The translations under genes and the position numbers were made by a program. A stretch of 64,000 bases of DNA from Lanius collurio (lineage: Eukaryota; Chordata; Aves; Passeriformes; Laniidae), in contig JACBWW010000004.1 in NCBI GenBank assembly GCA_020086605.1, forward strand, positions 40,412,816 through 40,476,815. The letters are read 5' to 3'. The notes beneath the pieces are model-generated. The model searched no databases. It was not told the DNA's origin and was given only the letters and a program-made list of their open reading frames with translations. Of the stretch, positions 31,561-49,420 are shown in pieces. Position 1 is the stretch's first letter. Each line of letters opens with the position of its first letter.

Positions 31561-34500
31561 TAAGACAGGAATGTGACTGTGTACCTTTATGAGACCTCCT
31601 TCCAAGCCCCGTTTGGAGAAGTGAGTTGAAGGTGGAGCACAAACCAAGAAGGAAGGGCTGTCCTGTTTCCCTCTGTGTCTTTAGGAGTGCAGTGTGGCCA
31701 CAGCTACTCTTTCCCACCCTCAGAGGGAAATTGGCACCCCTTCTGCAAGACTGTCATGGGATGGTGTCTGTGAAGTCTGAGCACAGTGTCTCTAAGCTTG
31801 AAGCTATTGCTTTAAAAGCGATTTTTCTTTCTCTTTCAAAGGGCTTCTGCAGTATTCATGATCAAGGTGCAATTGCCATCTTAGAGTATCCCACAGCCTC
31901 GGGTCTTGTCCCGCTCTCTCTCGACCCAAGCACAAGCCTTGTCTCCCTTTGAACGTGGAGATTTCAGCTGGGCTAGCTGCCCTTTTCTGCAGTTAGCTCA
32001 GCCCGGGGTCTGCCCTCCTGGGGTGGCCATGTGGCCAGTACAATTTGCTTAGTAATAAAGGGAGAAACAGCTGTAGTGGTAAGCAGTTTCTGCAAGTCCA
32101 GCTTTGGGCACTCTGTTCCTGCAGTTTCAAACAAGAATTTTATGCCCATCTTCAAGGCTGCTTCTAACCCCAAACCAGTTCACAGACATGCCCTTTCTTC
32201 TCCTGCTGTTTAACTGAAGGGGGGGATTTTCCCCCTAGGGAGGCCTTTCTTTTGCCTTCAGTGGCAGTTGTAATGTCCTTGTTTTCCTGGTGGGCTGGGA
32301 CTGAGCACGGCTGCAGCCGTGGAGAGAAAGTCGAGGCTCGGGCAGTGATGCTCTCCTCCCTGGTGAGATAGGACAAATACTGCCTCCTTAGGAAATGCCA
32401 AAGGGAAATGCTCTCCCATTTCCTGCCAGTGGCACCGCCCAGCTGGCCACAGAGGCGACAGGGAGCAGATTCATGTGGTGCCTTCAAAGATGACAAATTC
32501 TTTGTGGGGAGGGGGCCTAATGCTCTCAAACGAGCTGTAATCACTTGAGCACCAAGGATGCTGATGCCCCCCAAATGCATTCAGTGAGTCATTCCAGCAT
32601 CACTCCAAGTTCCCCATTCTGGGGCTCTGAAGTGCTCTTAGGTGCTGCGAAGGAGGCTGCTCCTGCTGCGTTCCGCTGCCTGCATGAACAGAAAGGAAGC
32701 TGCACGTGCCAAGGCCATCAGGATCAGCAGCTTTCCCTCTTCTGATTGCGGCTCCTCTCTGCAGAAAAGGAGCTGCTGAGCATAACGCTTTTCCAGGCTT
32801 CATTTTTCTGTGTAGTGAACTATCTCGCTGACAAGAGCAGTTTCTACCCACATGGAGAGCCCCGTGCCCTGGCAGGACCTGATCCTGCTACCGGCTGCTG
32901 TCTCCCCGTGTTGGGACAGCAACAGCCAACCCTGCCCCGCTGCAGTCCCAGATGTGACTTTGACGGCTGTCACACGTGTCCCTGGCAGCCACGGGGGGAG
33001 CATGAGGGCCACACTGAGCCCCTTGCACCCCTGGGGTCAGAGACAACCAAAGCAGGCACTGACACCGGGGTGCAGACATGTGGGGGATGCTTTACAGCTT
33101 TACACCATATCTGTGTGTATGAACATCTGTAGATCTCCTGCTATGCTGGAGGATTTCCACTGCCTGCAGGAACCTTTACAGGTGAGGTTTATATTTCTTA
33201 CTTTGCTCAGAAAGGCTGGAACCCCCTTATCCCAGAAGTCTGACACCACGAAAATGTGCTTGATCCTTCCAGAGTCATGGTTCCCCTCTCCCTTCTCTCC
33301 AGTTCCTGGGAGAGCTTCCTGTTTAATGACCTTTTTACCCTCCCCCAAGCAATCTTTAGTGACTAATTGCTTTCCTATGTTGTTTTACATGCTTTGATTC
33401 CTTGCTTCCCATTTTGGGATGCAGAATTAAGAAATGATGACCTGAAATGTGAGGCACCAGGCTCAGGTTTTGGAACTTCCACTGCTATCTTCATTCCTGG
33501 AGGATGTCATCTGAGTTCCCCCCCTGACTGAAATAACAGCTAATACCATTACAAAATTACATCTGAAGGCATGGTCATCCACAGCCAGGTTTTGTGGTTC
33601 TTCTCTTGCATGTTATTCCTCTGTTATATACTGAGCATCATCAGGACCTGTTTTATATTTACCTAAATTAAATCTTGTCCCATTTAAATGTGCCCAATTC
33701 TCTAAGATATCCCAGGCTAATTCACATATTGTGCTTGTGTTTTCCATCCCTCTTTCATCATCATTCCACAAACATGATCAGCATTATAATTAATTTCCTT
33801 TTCCTCCTTCCTCCCTCTCCCACCGCCCTTTTCTAGGTTTTTAATAGCAGCTAGTTAAAGGCTGATGTGCTCTTTCCTCTGCTGAATGCCTCATGCTCTG
33901 CGGATGGGCTCATGTTTGATTCAGTTGTTTAGGCTCTAGCTGGCAGTTGTGGCAGGATTATACTCAAAAAAAAAATTTGAGGTTTGTCTACAGTTCCAGA
34001 TTGAAAAATCCTGAAGCCCAAAACAGGGAGCTCTGAATCATGGAACAGCAAAGAAAGTTGCATATGTATTAAATACATTTTTCACGTGTATTTTACAGTT
34101 CACTTACCACAGGTAATGCCGTGGGATCAGGCTATTAAAATCATAGTTCCAGCAAACGTGGGCTCTTGGCCCCCTTTACACCAGAAAACCAACTCTGCCT
34201 TCAGGGAGCGAACTGAATTTAAACAAATGTGGGCGAGGAGAGGCGGCATTTCACAAGCAGAGCGGTGGGTTGGTGGGGATGTGGTTAAGGCTCTGACTGG
34301 AATACAGGAGTTGTGTCCCCACTTTGCCTGGAGGTTTGAGGACACCTCTTGTACCAGGGTTTTTGGCAGAGCTCATGACCCCTTTGGGGAAATGAGCAGC
34401 TACTCAGATGTTACTGGTGCTGGTGCTGGATAGGAGTGGAGGAGCAGACAGCAGTGCAGGAAAAGTCCATCCTGCACCTCCTGAGTGAGAACTGGGCTCC

Positions 34501-36772
34501 TTCTCACCTTTGAGCCCCCCACCAGGGCCTGCTCAGCACAATGGACAAATTAATTACTAGCAGCGTTTCCTTTTCCTTGTCCTCTTTGATTGAAAACTTC
34601 CTTTTAGTGCCTGTTCAAGCTGTGCCAGGCTCCGTGGAGCCCCAGTCACAGCTGCACCTCTTCAGCCCTGCCTCTAATGTACTGCTCCAGAGGAGTTATG
34701 ACCCCACAAAACTGCTGAACTCTGGTGGCACTCCTCTTCTAAAACCAGCAGTGGGGAATGCACATCACTGGTGTCAACTGCAGCTTCTGGTTTAGAATCA
34801 GTCATTTTTTCTGGTTTCTCATAGCCTGGAGCCTTGAGTTAACTTGATTCTGCCCTTGCAGGCAGAGGTTTCTGGAATGTGGATGCAAATAGTTTCTGCT
34901 CTCCATGCACTGCTACTCTTGTTTCACTGCTCTAGGATTCAGAGTCCTTCTCAGAGACAGGGTCTAAGGATGCTGCTTGTCTCCCTGAGAGGGACCAGCT
35001 GCTGCCAGCCTGTGGGTTAGCTGTTAGCAGGAGCTAGGCTGGAGCAGAGAGGCACTTTGGGGTTTGGGCAGAGAGACAGTTCCTGCTTCACCTGCTTAGA
35101 GCCAGTTCAGGGGAACAAGTTCACCAATCTGGTCCAGTTTTTAATACCATTTTCCCCAGGAAAGGGTCCTGGGGGAGGCAGCAAGCCACAGCTCCTTCAG
35201 GTGCTCCCACCTGCCCCACACACAGACCCTGCAGGTAGGGGCAGCCTGGCTGACATCACCTTCTGGGCAGGGGTCAGAAACAATGGGCTGTAATTAAGGC
35301 AGTTACTGTTTGAATAAGGCACAATTGAACTAATGGCTTTTTTTTCAGTCTACATCCTGGATAACCTAAAAGCCAAGCTCTGAGCTTTTGGGGCTTGTAG
35401 GAGGCAAATGTTCACCCCTTGTTTCCTCCAGCTAATTAATGCTGTTCCCAGTTCTACTAGAGGTGGTTCTGCAGGAGATGCCCCTGCTTGCTCCTAATGA
35501 AGTCGGTTGGTGCCGGAGGGTTATTTGAAGGCTTGAAGCTGCTCCCCAGCATCTCTTTGCAGGGCTGGGTCTTCCCTTCTGCTCCTCTAGTCCAGGGAGG
35601 GGCTCTGGCACCAACCATATGGTGGGAGATGGGGAACCACCATCCTTCCCAGCCACTGGGGTCCTGTCCCCTGGGCCAGCCTGCAGGATGAGGTCTGTGC
35701 TGAGAGATGCTGGGAAGCCCAGTGAGCGTAATTTGGGGCTGCTGTTTGCAGCACTGACAAAGCTGAGGCGTCACCTGCGACTGAAGTCAACCTTAGGCCT
35801 GGTGCTCCCAGCTCGAGTTCTTTGTGGTGGCCAGATCTTGGTAGGAATACTTCTTCCCACTGGGAGGCTGGTGGTGGCCGCCCTCTCCTGCAAGCCCCCT
35901 TGCACCAGCTGCAGTGGCAGCTCGGTGGTGGCCCTCTGGAAGGGGCTTCTGCTGAGGGCTGGGGATGAGCCGCAGAGCCAGGACCAGGCACGTGGCACCT
36001 GGCCCAGCACCCTGTTCCCGTGCTGCCCCTGTTAGTTGCTGAGGAGCACCACAGCCACACTTGCCTGCCCTCACAGGCAGCTTGTGAAAGCATCTCAGCT
36101 CTTTCTAGACATCCAGCCCCAGTCATCTGGTGGGATTAAATCCAGCCTGTATTACATCTGCCTAAAAGTTTCCTGGGGACTCAGGGCTCAGCTGCTCCCT
36201 GGAGTAGCATCTTGCAGTGTTTCTGTAACTCAGGTACCAACATGACTTTAATACAACTTTTTAAAGTATGCATTTGTATCTGGTAAGCCCTTGAGTACAG
36301 CAGAGTCCCTTTTATATTGAAATTCAGGATTCTCAATAACATTTTATTATGAGGATTGCTATTTTTGGAATTGCTGTTACTCTGTTATGAGTAAGGCACC
36401 TAACATCCTTCAATATGAAATCATTAAGGGCACAGCAGAGTTCATTACAGGGGCATTTCTCTGGATTAAGAACAAATCAATACCACACACTAATATCACG
36501 GCCTGCTACCTGACTTTGGTTGCAAATAGCACATCCAGAGGCAGATGCTCTTCTTTTGGCCTCTTGTGCTCTTCTTCCAATATCTTATTTACCATTTTCC
36601 CCCAAGCTGTTGTGATGGATTTATGAGCAGACAAAATCCAAAGGTTGTTTTTCCTTGAGCTACCTGAATATTGTAGCTTTTAAAATAAAGAAGAAAGAAA
36701 TAACCAGCTTAAGTTTGTGATATTGCAGTAACCTCATATGCAATATGACTTCCCTGCTTCTGGAACTTGACT
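31561..36772. other. Intergenic DNA between CD151 and POLR2L, part 1
   Basis: No supported gene. Frames of up to about 180 codons overlap on opposite strands, lack recognisable domains and show no splice support. No RNA gene or clear transposon found. Confidence 0.5.
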
Positions 36773-37152
36773 GAGGGACCTGGGCTTGTTTAGCCTGGAG
36801 AAAAGGAGGCTCAGGGGTGACCTTATCACTCTCCACAACTGCCTGACAGGAGGCTGAAACCAGGTGGGGGTTAATCTCTTCTCCCGGGCAACCAGTGACA
36901 GGACAAGAGGACACAGTCTTAAGCTGTGCCAGGGGAAGTTCAGGTTGGATGTAGAGAGGAATTTCTTCACAGAAGGTGATTAGACACCGGAATGGGCTGC
37001 CCAGGGAGGTGGTGGAGTCACTGTCCCTGGAGGTGTTTAAGGAAAAACTGAATGTGGCATTCAGTGCCATGGTCTTATTGGCATGGGGTGTCCGGTCACG
37101 GGTTGGGCTTGATCCTCTCACAGGTCTTTTACAACCTAATTTATTCTGTGAG
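36773..37152 (+). mobile_element. CR1 LINE 3' fragment (about 380 bp)
   Basis: It begins in the C-terminal part of the CR1 reverse-transcriptase frame (LGLFSLEKRRLRGDLI is readable on +). It continues through GGGCTGCCCAGGGAGGTGG, GTCCCTGGAGGTGTTTAAGG and CAGTGCCATGGTCTTATTGG to the 3' end. Several changes and small indels make it an old, 5'-truncated inactive copy. Confidence 0.95.
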
Positions 37153-40100
37153 CCTCCCTGGAGCTGGACATGTAGAAGGGAGTGAAGGCCTGAAGCTCTC
37201 ATGTTTAGTTGATCACATGCAGAGTTTAGGATAAGTTTCAGATGTTTTGAGTTAGGAATGTGCCTGAGGGAGGTGGGATGGGAGGGAAAAAGGATGATAA
37301 TTTATAAGGAGTCTCCAATAGAAGGAAGAACTCTGCTGTCCAGGTATCCCTTGGAGAATTTCCTTCTTTTGTGGAAATGTGCCCTGGTTGAGATGTGGAA
37401 GCAGTAAGGAGTTTGTTGGCCTCCTGGGCATGCTGCCCTGCCTGGGAGCAGGAGGTGAGGGCAAACCCCACTGTTATGGTGGGTCTGGGCCAGTTTGGCC
37501 CCTGCCCCCATGCAGGACCTTACGTCAGGCAGTGCCTGACCATGTTGATCCTGGGTGGAGGCTCCAGCTTTGTTCTGGACAGCACAGATCCCAGTCCTGG
37601 ACCTGTCCCAAAGCAAGGTTGCCCATCATGGTTTGAGACAAAGGCAGGATAACAGCAGTTTAACTGTAGGGATGCCAGGCTGGCAGGAACCACCAGCTGC
37701 CCTGGCTGTTGCTCCAAACACCCAGAATGGTGTCCCAAGATGTCTGTGGCTGTAGCTGAAATGGGAGTTTCTCTGTGGTGCTGCTCCCAGCTCCTGCAGC
37801 ACACGTTCATTTGGTTCAGTAGCAGCTCAGCTCACTGACATGAAAGCTGCTGAGGCCAATGGCATCTGTTTCTCTATTTATTAGAAGCGATTTTTCATCA
37901 GTGGAATTTAATTATTAGTTTTTTGCTTTTAAAAATGTTGCTTAATAGAGGAAAGCAGCCATTTTTCTAGGCTGCATTTAATGCTGAGTGGATCCAAAGG
38001 GGTTTTTTTTTAAGCTGTTTTGACAATAATATTTTAAAAAAAATCAAGTTGGTGAAGTGCGGAGCTGTAGGCCATCTCTGTAATGATCTGAAGCACTCAA
38101 GCCCTTATTAACTTAAAGCTTTCATTTACTAGCTCATTCCTGGAGGAAGACCTCCTAGTCAAACTGCTATTGCTTTTTATAAAAAACCTAAAGTTAGTAA
38201 TTGCTTCAGCTGCACATCTCATTACAAGGGAAGGCCTACAGCCTAGAGCAGCACTTATCTGATTTTTGTTTTTAAATTTTTTTGGGGAATTTCAGCAAAA
38301 CCTCTTGTTATACCTCCAGCCCAAGTGTTAGCCATGGCGTTGCTGCCTATGAATTTATGAACTCAACTATAAAAGCTCTGAATTCCCACTCTCTTTGGAA
38401 ATGGGAGGCTTGAGGGCTTGGCTGTACCTGTTAAGGTATTGGGGAGGAGCTGGACAGAGCCCATCAGTTGGTGGGTAGGGGCTGATCAGTGTTGGGAGGA
38501 GCACATCCTGTTTCATCAGGGCAGCCTTTAGCCCTGAGTAGGTGCCACTGTTCTGATTGCCCTTTACCTCCTCCTTCCATAAAGTGGACGTTTCTCCCTT
38601 GTCCCTCCTGTCAATGCCTGGGAAGGAGCACACTTTCACACACACTGCTGGAAGGAAGATTTCTTAAAAAGGAAAAAAAGAAGGGGAGAGGCCCTTTAAG
38701 GCAGCTTTCAGTAAACAGCTGAGGATAATTGGGCTTTAGCTGTGTTCTTATACCTTCTAGATTGCTGGGGACAGTGATGCTGCTGATCTCTAAATTGCTG
38801 CAAAAGCTCAGGGCAGCAGCTTTCCATCAGTACCTCCCACACTGGGCTCTGCTTTATGTCAAAAAGTGATTTTTAAAATCTATTTAAAAATATTCCATTA
38901 GGATTTGAGGGTATATGATAGGGGGTGTTGATAAAAAGGATACAAGAAGAAGACACCAGGAGTTGGGTGAGGCTACTCCTTGTTTCCCATTTCTGATGAT
39001 TTCGGAAGAGTGGGATGAGTGCCACCCCAGAGGTACAGAAAGGGAAACTGAGGCATTGTACTGATTGCCCTAGGCTCACATTAACGAGCCTATATGTTCT
39101 TGTCAAGGCCTGTCCCTAAACTGACACCGTGAGCTGAAGCCTTTTTCTGTTTTTGAAAGACACGAGCAACGGTGTTACAAGGAAATGGGCAAAGGGAGTC
39201 TCTGCTGCTGCTGGGGACCAGCCTGGAGAATGCAAAGAGAGCATGGAATAGGATGAACCTAAAGTACTTCAGGAAAGATTCCTGTTGAGCTTCATGCACT
39301 TGGATCGAGTCTCTGGAGTGATGTTGGCAAGGAAAGTGACATTTAGGTAATATCTGAAGAAATTCAAAGCTTGTAGATACAGCTGTGGTGAACCACCAGA
39401 AAATGTGGAAAGCAGAAGCTCACAAAAGGTCAGTATGTAAAAGTGGGTGCTGAGCACAGCTGTCCTACTCCTGGCACTGATTTATTTAAAGTTTTCTCAG
39501 AAGTAGTTTATTGCTTGGAGTTCTCCAAGTAGACTTGCTTTTAAAAGAAGGAGATCTGATTCCTAAAGAGAGAGTATTCAGTATTTATTCTTCCTAGCTC
39601 TAAATCCAGCTTGTGGGATGGGGAGTGTGTTAATTCAAAATCATCAGTGCCTACAGAAAGGCTTGACCACAGCCTTTGCCACTTTTTTTTGTTAACTGCC
39701 AGGGTTCTTGAGCCCCCTAAAGTCTGTGGGCTTTTAGCTTTTTGTCAGCTGTTCCATGCCTTTCTTTGATCATTAGTTGTTCATCTCCTAAAGAGCAGGA
39801 AATAATGAACCCATTTTATTAAAATGCTTGCATCGTATTTGGGAGGGATAAATGAAGGGCTTTCCTACATGAATTTTCTGGCTTGGCTGTTGCCAGACTC
39901 AGTGTTGAACACAGGAGCAGATGTATCCTGAAAGTAATTGTGGGGAAACTCATGTGGTGCTTGGGATCTTGATGGCTTCACCCCAGCTACCTGTGACCTA
40001 CAGCACAAGACAAGGTGTAGCTCACCACAATGGATGACTGACAGAGTCTGGAAGATGTCTCTTTGTAGAGAAGAAGAAATTAGATTAGGGGTGCAAAGCC

Positions 40101-43100
40101 TAACATTTTCTGCATGACTTGGCTCTATATTCCCTATATATTTCTGGAAGGGAACGTGAAGGAGAAAGCAATGAGGGTTTTAACAAGACCTACTCCCATG
40201 TAAATGTGCTGCTTCCAAACACCAGCCCAAAGAAAAGCCTTGCAGCTGCCCCTGAGTGGCAGGAGTCACTGCAGCCAAAGGTAACTTTTTACCTTTTATT
40301 TTCTTCTATAGCCTGATGTGCTAGAGGTGCACATGTTTGAAATCTGCAGCAAGATCTGAAAGTTCTTCAAGTGCCAAATGCTTGGACACCCCAAACAGCT
40401 TTTCTTAGCAGAACTTAACAAAATTAATTAATCCTGGACATCTGAGTGGTGTAGGGCACCACAGGCTACCAGGTCATTTTAAGTCACACTGAAGTTAATG
40501 AAAAGACTCCCACAGACTTCAGTGGGCGACACATCAAACCGTCCAGCATGGCAGAGCCAAAGGCTTCGCCATGTTCTCCCTGTCCTGGGTTTTCAAATTG
40601 TGCTGTCCCCACTGAGCAATTAAAAATGCTTCCTCACTGGCCAGAGGAACTGAATAAAAATTGGAGCTGAAAGCAAAATCACAATGTAAATCATGGTGCA
40701 AATGCACTGAAGGGGAAAGCAAATCAATGTTCATATTTTGGGCAGTCAGAGCCAAGTGGAAGCAACATTATCTTGGAGATGTCTCAATTGAGAAGTTTCA
40801 GTAATAAGAAAATCTTGCTGGCTAATTGAGCTCAACTGGATGTACACGGGTCTGCTCTGAGAGGAGTCAAAGTAGGGATGCTATTTTCTTACTAGGATCC
40901 ATACTGAAGTTAAAAACTATTTGGAATTAAACTGATTTTAGAGGCAAATAGGCTGTTTGGTTTTGGTAGTTTTTTTTGTCACAGCAAGGATTGATTTTTC
41001 TTGTAGGACCGTTAGCAGTGAAAGAGGTAGCTCCTGTTCTGGATTCTCACAGATTATTATCAGTGAAATGTAGCTTTGTAGCCACAGGGCTAGTTAGACA
41101 TCTTGTTGGAAATACACAGCTGTGGGGCTTGTGTGATGGTTTTAATCAGGATTTTGAGAGTTTTCATATTTCTTCATATAGACAAGAAACATATACAAGA
41201 AGTCAGACTTTAATATCTAATTCTAGACTGCATTTAGGGAAAAGTCATGGGAAGAACAAAAGCCCAGCACACATCTCTCAGTAAATCACCCTGGGGTGAG
41301 ACCCTCACAAGAGGTGGTTTTTCAGAGCAAAATTCCTTTTGAAATATAAAACCTGAGGCTCTTTACAGATTGACACAAAAGCACTTCACTTCCTTCCTGC
41401 AGATGGACTCAGAATTATGATCAAGAGGGTTTTTTTGTTTAAAATTGTCATTTCAAGAAACATAAAGCTTTCCAAGCACACACAGCTTCGTGCTGATGCT
41501 CCAGGTAGCAGCAGGACACTGAGCTCCATAAGCAGGTTCCTCTGTACTTTTATGACCTCAGCTCCCACCATGTGTCACAGGCACCACTTCGTTATTTCGG
41601 TATGATAGTGATGTGTGAAGGGAGGCTGTGGCCTGGGTGACAGAGGGTCTTCTGTCACACTTCTGACTATGACTGCTTGCTTTTCTGATGCCAGGTGTGC
41701 TGGCTTTGGCTGGGCTAGAGCTGATGCTCTTCACAGGGCTGTGTTTTGAATTTGTGCTGAACACAGGGTTGGTAATACAGAGATGTTTTTGTTATTGCTG
41801 AGCAGGATTTGCACAGAGCCAAGGCCTTTTCTGCTTTTGGTACTACCATGCTGGGGAAGAAGCTAAGGGTGCACGGGAGGTTGGGAGGAGGCAGCCAGGA
41901 CAGGTGACCCCAAGTAACCAAAGGGACTTTCCAGTCCAAATTGTATCACTATATAAAGTGAGGGGGAAGCAGGAGGAACAGGAAAATATCTGGAGTAATG
42001 CCACTTGTCTTCTCAAGAAACTGTTACACCTGATGGGGCCCTGCTCTCATGGAAATGGCTGAGCACCTGCCTGCCCATGGGAAGCAGTGAATTAATTCCT
42101 TGTATTGCTTTGCTTGCATGCACTGCTTTTGCTTTCCCTATTAAACTGCCTTTATCTCGACCCATGAGTTTCCAGCTTTTACCCTTCCGATTCTCTCCCC
42201 AGAAAGAATCATTCCTGCTGGTGGGAAATGATGGAGTGGCTGTGTGGGGCACGGTTGCTGGCTGGGGTTAAACCAGACCTGGGTTAGTGTAGCCCTGCAT
42301 CAGTTTTTCAAGACAAACTCGAAAAATTCCAAAATGTTTTATATGTAAAGTGGGTAAGTGACTGCGGAGGAGTGGTGGGATTTTTCTACTTTTCAAAAAC
42401 CTTCCAACTGATGGAATTCTTCATGTAATTAAGGACTGTATATTCAGTGCCATTTCTCTTCTTTTTTTCCCCACTGCTGCCCATCTGTTGATTTTGTTAA
42501 GGGCTTCTTTTTCTGGTTGAAGGAAAACTGAGGCTTTTTTATTTCTTCTGTGTATACACGTCTTTTACATTGTCTTGAAAAAGTGTGGTTGTTGTGAGCA
42601 TATTTAACGGCTCTTCCCAAAGACATTTGGCAGGTTAGAAAGCAGATCCAATACTCTTATGTTATTAACTGCTGCAGAAGGTAGCACAGGGGAAGTGACA
42701 GCAAAAAGGGAATTACTTTCCTAGTTACCAATGAGCAGGGGTGAAAGATGGGATTTGTAGAAATCCATTGAAAATTTCAGACTTTTTGCAACAGGATTTA
42801 AGCTCTGCTTCTGCCCCTAACTCTCCTAAGGACAAAACTCTTGAGACAACCTTTCACATAATCACAATAAACTGTTTGCTTTGCCACATTACAGAAATGG
42901 CTTTTTCTGGTTAGCACTGCATTTGCAAACTCCTGAGGAAAAGCTGTGATGCACACACAGTGTCAAGGGCTGCATGAGCTAATATTAATGCCTGCTGTGA
43001 CTTAGTCTTGCTGCTCAGGTGTTTTTGCAGCTCCTTGGGTAGCAGCTGTCTGATGGAGTGATACCAGATTGCCATTGGCTCCCAGCGCACCCAGGTTTTG

Positions 43101-44934
43101 AGACTAGTAATGAGAGCAACCAAGGTGGGCTTTTCTTTTTCCTTCACATTTTTGAACGAGGCCTGCTGTGTTTTTGCAAATTCCATTTCCATTATTAAGT
43201 ATTTAAGAGCCATAACTTTTCATATCAGACAACTTGGCACCCGCTTTGAAAAGAACCATGTTATTTGAAAGCAGAAAACGAGATTAGAAATTTGCTTTTG
43301 CAGATAGAAAGCAATTCCTGTCAGCTCGTCTAATCCAGTTCCTTGGCAGTGATGCAGGCCAGCTTTCTGCACGGCATTCCTGCACGGCTGCCTCTGCCAG
43401 ACGTTCCCGTCTGGGCTGCTGCGCTCCCAGCGTGGCTCGTGGAGCGAGCGCCGGGCCCACCGATGGATCTGTGAACAGGCTGGCACACAGGGCTGTGTCA
43501 CACCCCACTCTGACAGGGAAAAGAGTCCTACACGAGTTCACTTGGGAAAGCTCATCCACTGGTTCAGTGTCACTTTTACAAAATAGCCTGAAAGAGAAGT
43601 GAAGGGCTTTTTTTGGTTTGTTTTTCTAAAGTGCATTCAGCTTGCTAATACAGCAGGCATGCAGAACGTAAGCTACCCAACCAGCTATGAAACAAACAGT
43701 AGAATTAATTGCTTAATTCTCTTTGCATTAGGGTAAAGCACAGGTTTTAAGATGCCTTCAGTGAAGAATTGCTGAATAGGAGAAACATCTACTACTGCCT
43801 TGTAGTAAACTGAAAAGCAAGTTCAAGTGTAAAGATTGGTGGGGAGAGAGCCAAAGCCAAGCAGCAGACCTGCTTCTTGTTTAGTGAGACAATCTAGTTT
43901 TAAGCTTTGTGGTAGACGTTTGACCTAGTAAGCACATTAAATAATTACTATTTCTGTAAACTCAGGGTTTGTTCAAACCAGATTCTTTGTGCTACAGAAA
44001 AGAATCCACAGACATACTTCTCACCCTGCAGCTTATACACAACTGCCAAAAGTTTAACTGCACTCAGGAGCAACAGACTGCATCCTAAGGAATTATGAGC
44101 TTTTCCAGCCCATTCTCTACTGAGCTGCTGTCATGATGAACTAATGTTGCCTTTGCACAGAATCCTAAACCTGCACAGGTGTAGGAATGGGCCTCCTTCA
44201 CTTTCAAGTAAGATAGGTGTGTCTGCCCGTGCACACACCATGCACAACGATGTATTTTCTGGATGTCAGAGAGCAGAGTGAAAACACGATCCAACTTTTA
44301 AGCTGATTGTGCAACGGGAAGGTGAGAGCTCTGGGCAGGATTGGTGCCTTTCTGGGTGTAGGTGACCTTCCCCAGCCCTGCAGCTCCAGCTGCCCTCTCT
44401 GTTTCAGCCCCTCTGCTGGGCCAGGCAGCACCGCAGCACATGTGCAGTGCAACGTGAAGTCACTGAAATGACGAGCGGTGGAAAGCGCCTGTACCAGCCA
44501 CAGAGGGGTGCAGGTGCTTGGCAGCATCCACACTTTGATCCTGTTCACACCAGCGTGCCTCAATTCTCACATCCAGTGCTCTCTGCGGAGACACTCAGAC
44601 ATGTTTTGCTTAAATGAAGGCACTGCACCATCTGAATGACTGTTTTTATGATACAGCAGCCCCGGTGTTTGGTAAGGATTGGGGTAGAGACCACAAGTTG
44701 ACTTTAACCGCAGTGGAAAGTGTTCTCTACAGGCTCCACATGCTTCCTGGAGTAATGCCCCACAAACATGCCCACTTCCATGTCACTGGAACCACAATTC
44801 AGTCCTGTGTTTCTAACCCTTGCCTGCCTAGTGCAGGACACTGAACTGGGTACTCAGCAGTACTCCTAAGCTCAGGGTTAACCAGCAAGATCTGAGCATA
44901 CACTTTAACTTTATCCAGAAACTGTAGGAAGGCT
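37153..44934. other. Intergenic DNA between CD151 and POLR2L, part 2
   Basis: About 7.8 kb with no recognisable exon, RNA gene or transposon beyond one possible ancient SINE-like remnant near 39.0 kb. Long frames are unsupported. Confidence 0.5.
39005..39080. repeat. Possible ancient amniote SINE/LINE remnant
   Basis: ACAGAAAGGGAAACTGAGGC followed by TGATTGCCCTAGGCTCACA resembles the conserved 'grey-zone' motif of old MIR-like amniote repeats (from memory). Short and diverged. Confidence 0.35.
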
Positions 44935-44951
44935 ACAAAGGAAAAACTTCA

Positions 44952-44957
44952 TTTATT
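44952..44957 (-). terminator. POLR2L: Candidate poly(A) signal of POLR2L
   Basis: TTTATT on + reads AATAAA on the coding strand, about 330 bases after the POLR2L stop. It would give a short 3' UTR ending near 44935. Motif-based inference. Confidence 0.5.
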
Positions 44958-45285
44958 TCAACATTTTAATTAAATATAATAATTATTCTACAGGAACAAA
45001 CATTTGTTTTTACTGGCAGAAGCATCTAGAAGTTCACAACTCCTAACACAGATTTAAGAAGCATCATCCAAATTCGTAATCTCTAAATCTTGGTTAAGTG
45101 GACTTCATCATTCCTTTGCTTCCTTGGAAGAGGTTAGTGGCTTGGGGCTGTATTTTATCCAGAAGATAAACATCTCTTGATGGTTGCACTACAGTTGGCT
45201 TCCATCCTCTACTGCCTGAAGTCCAGTTTCAAGTTTAAATTAGAGATACGTTCCACATGGCTTGCAGCACAGTGCTTTTTCCATC

Positions 45286-49420
<4,135 letters not shown>

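Noticed and set aside
35587..36126. 179-codon (-) and 138-codon (+) frames in the intergenic region
   Set aside because: Opposite-strand frames over the same moderately GC-rich DNA, no recognisable motif, no splice context.
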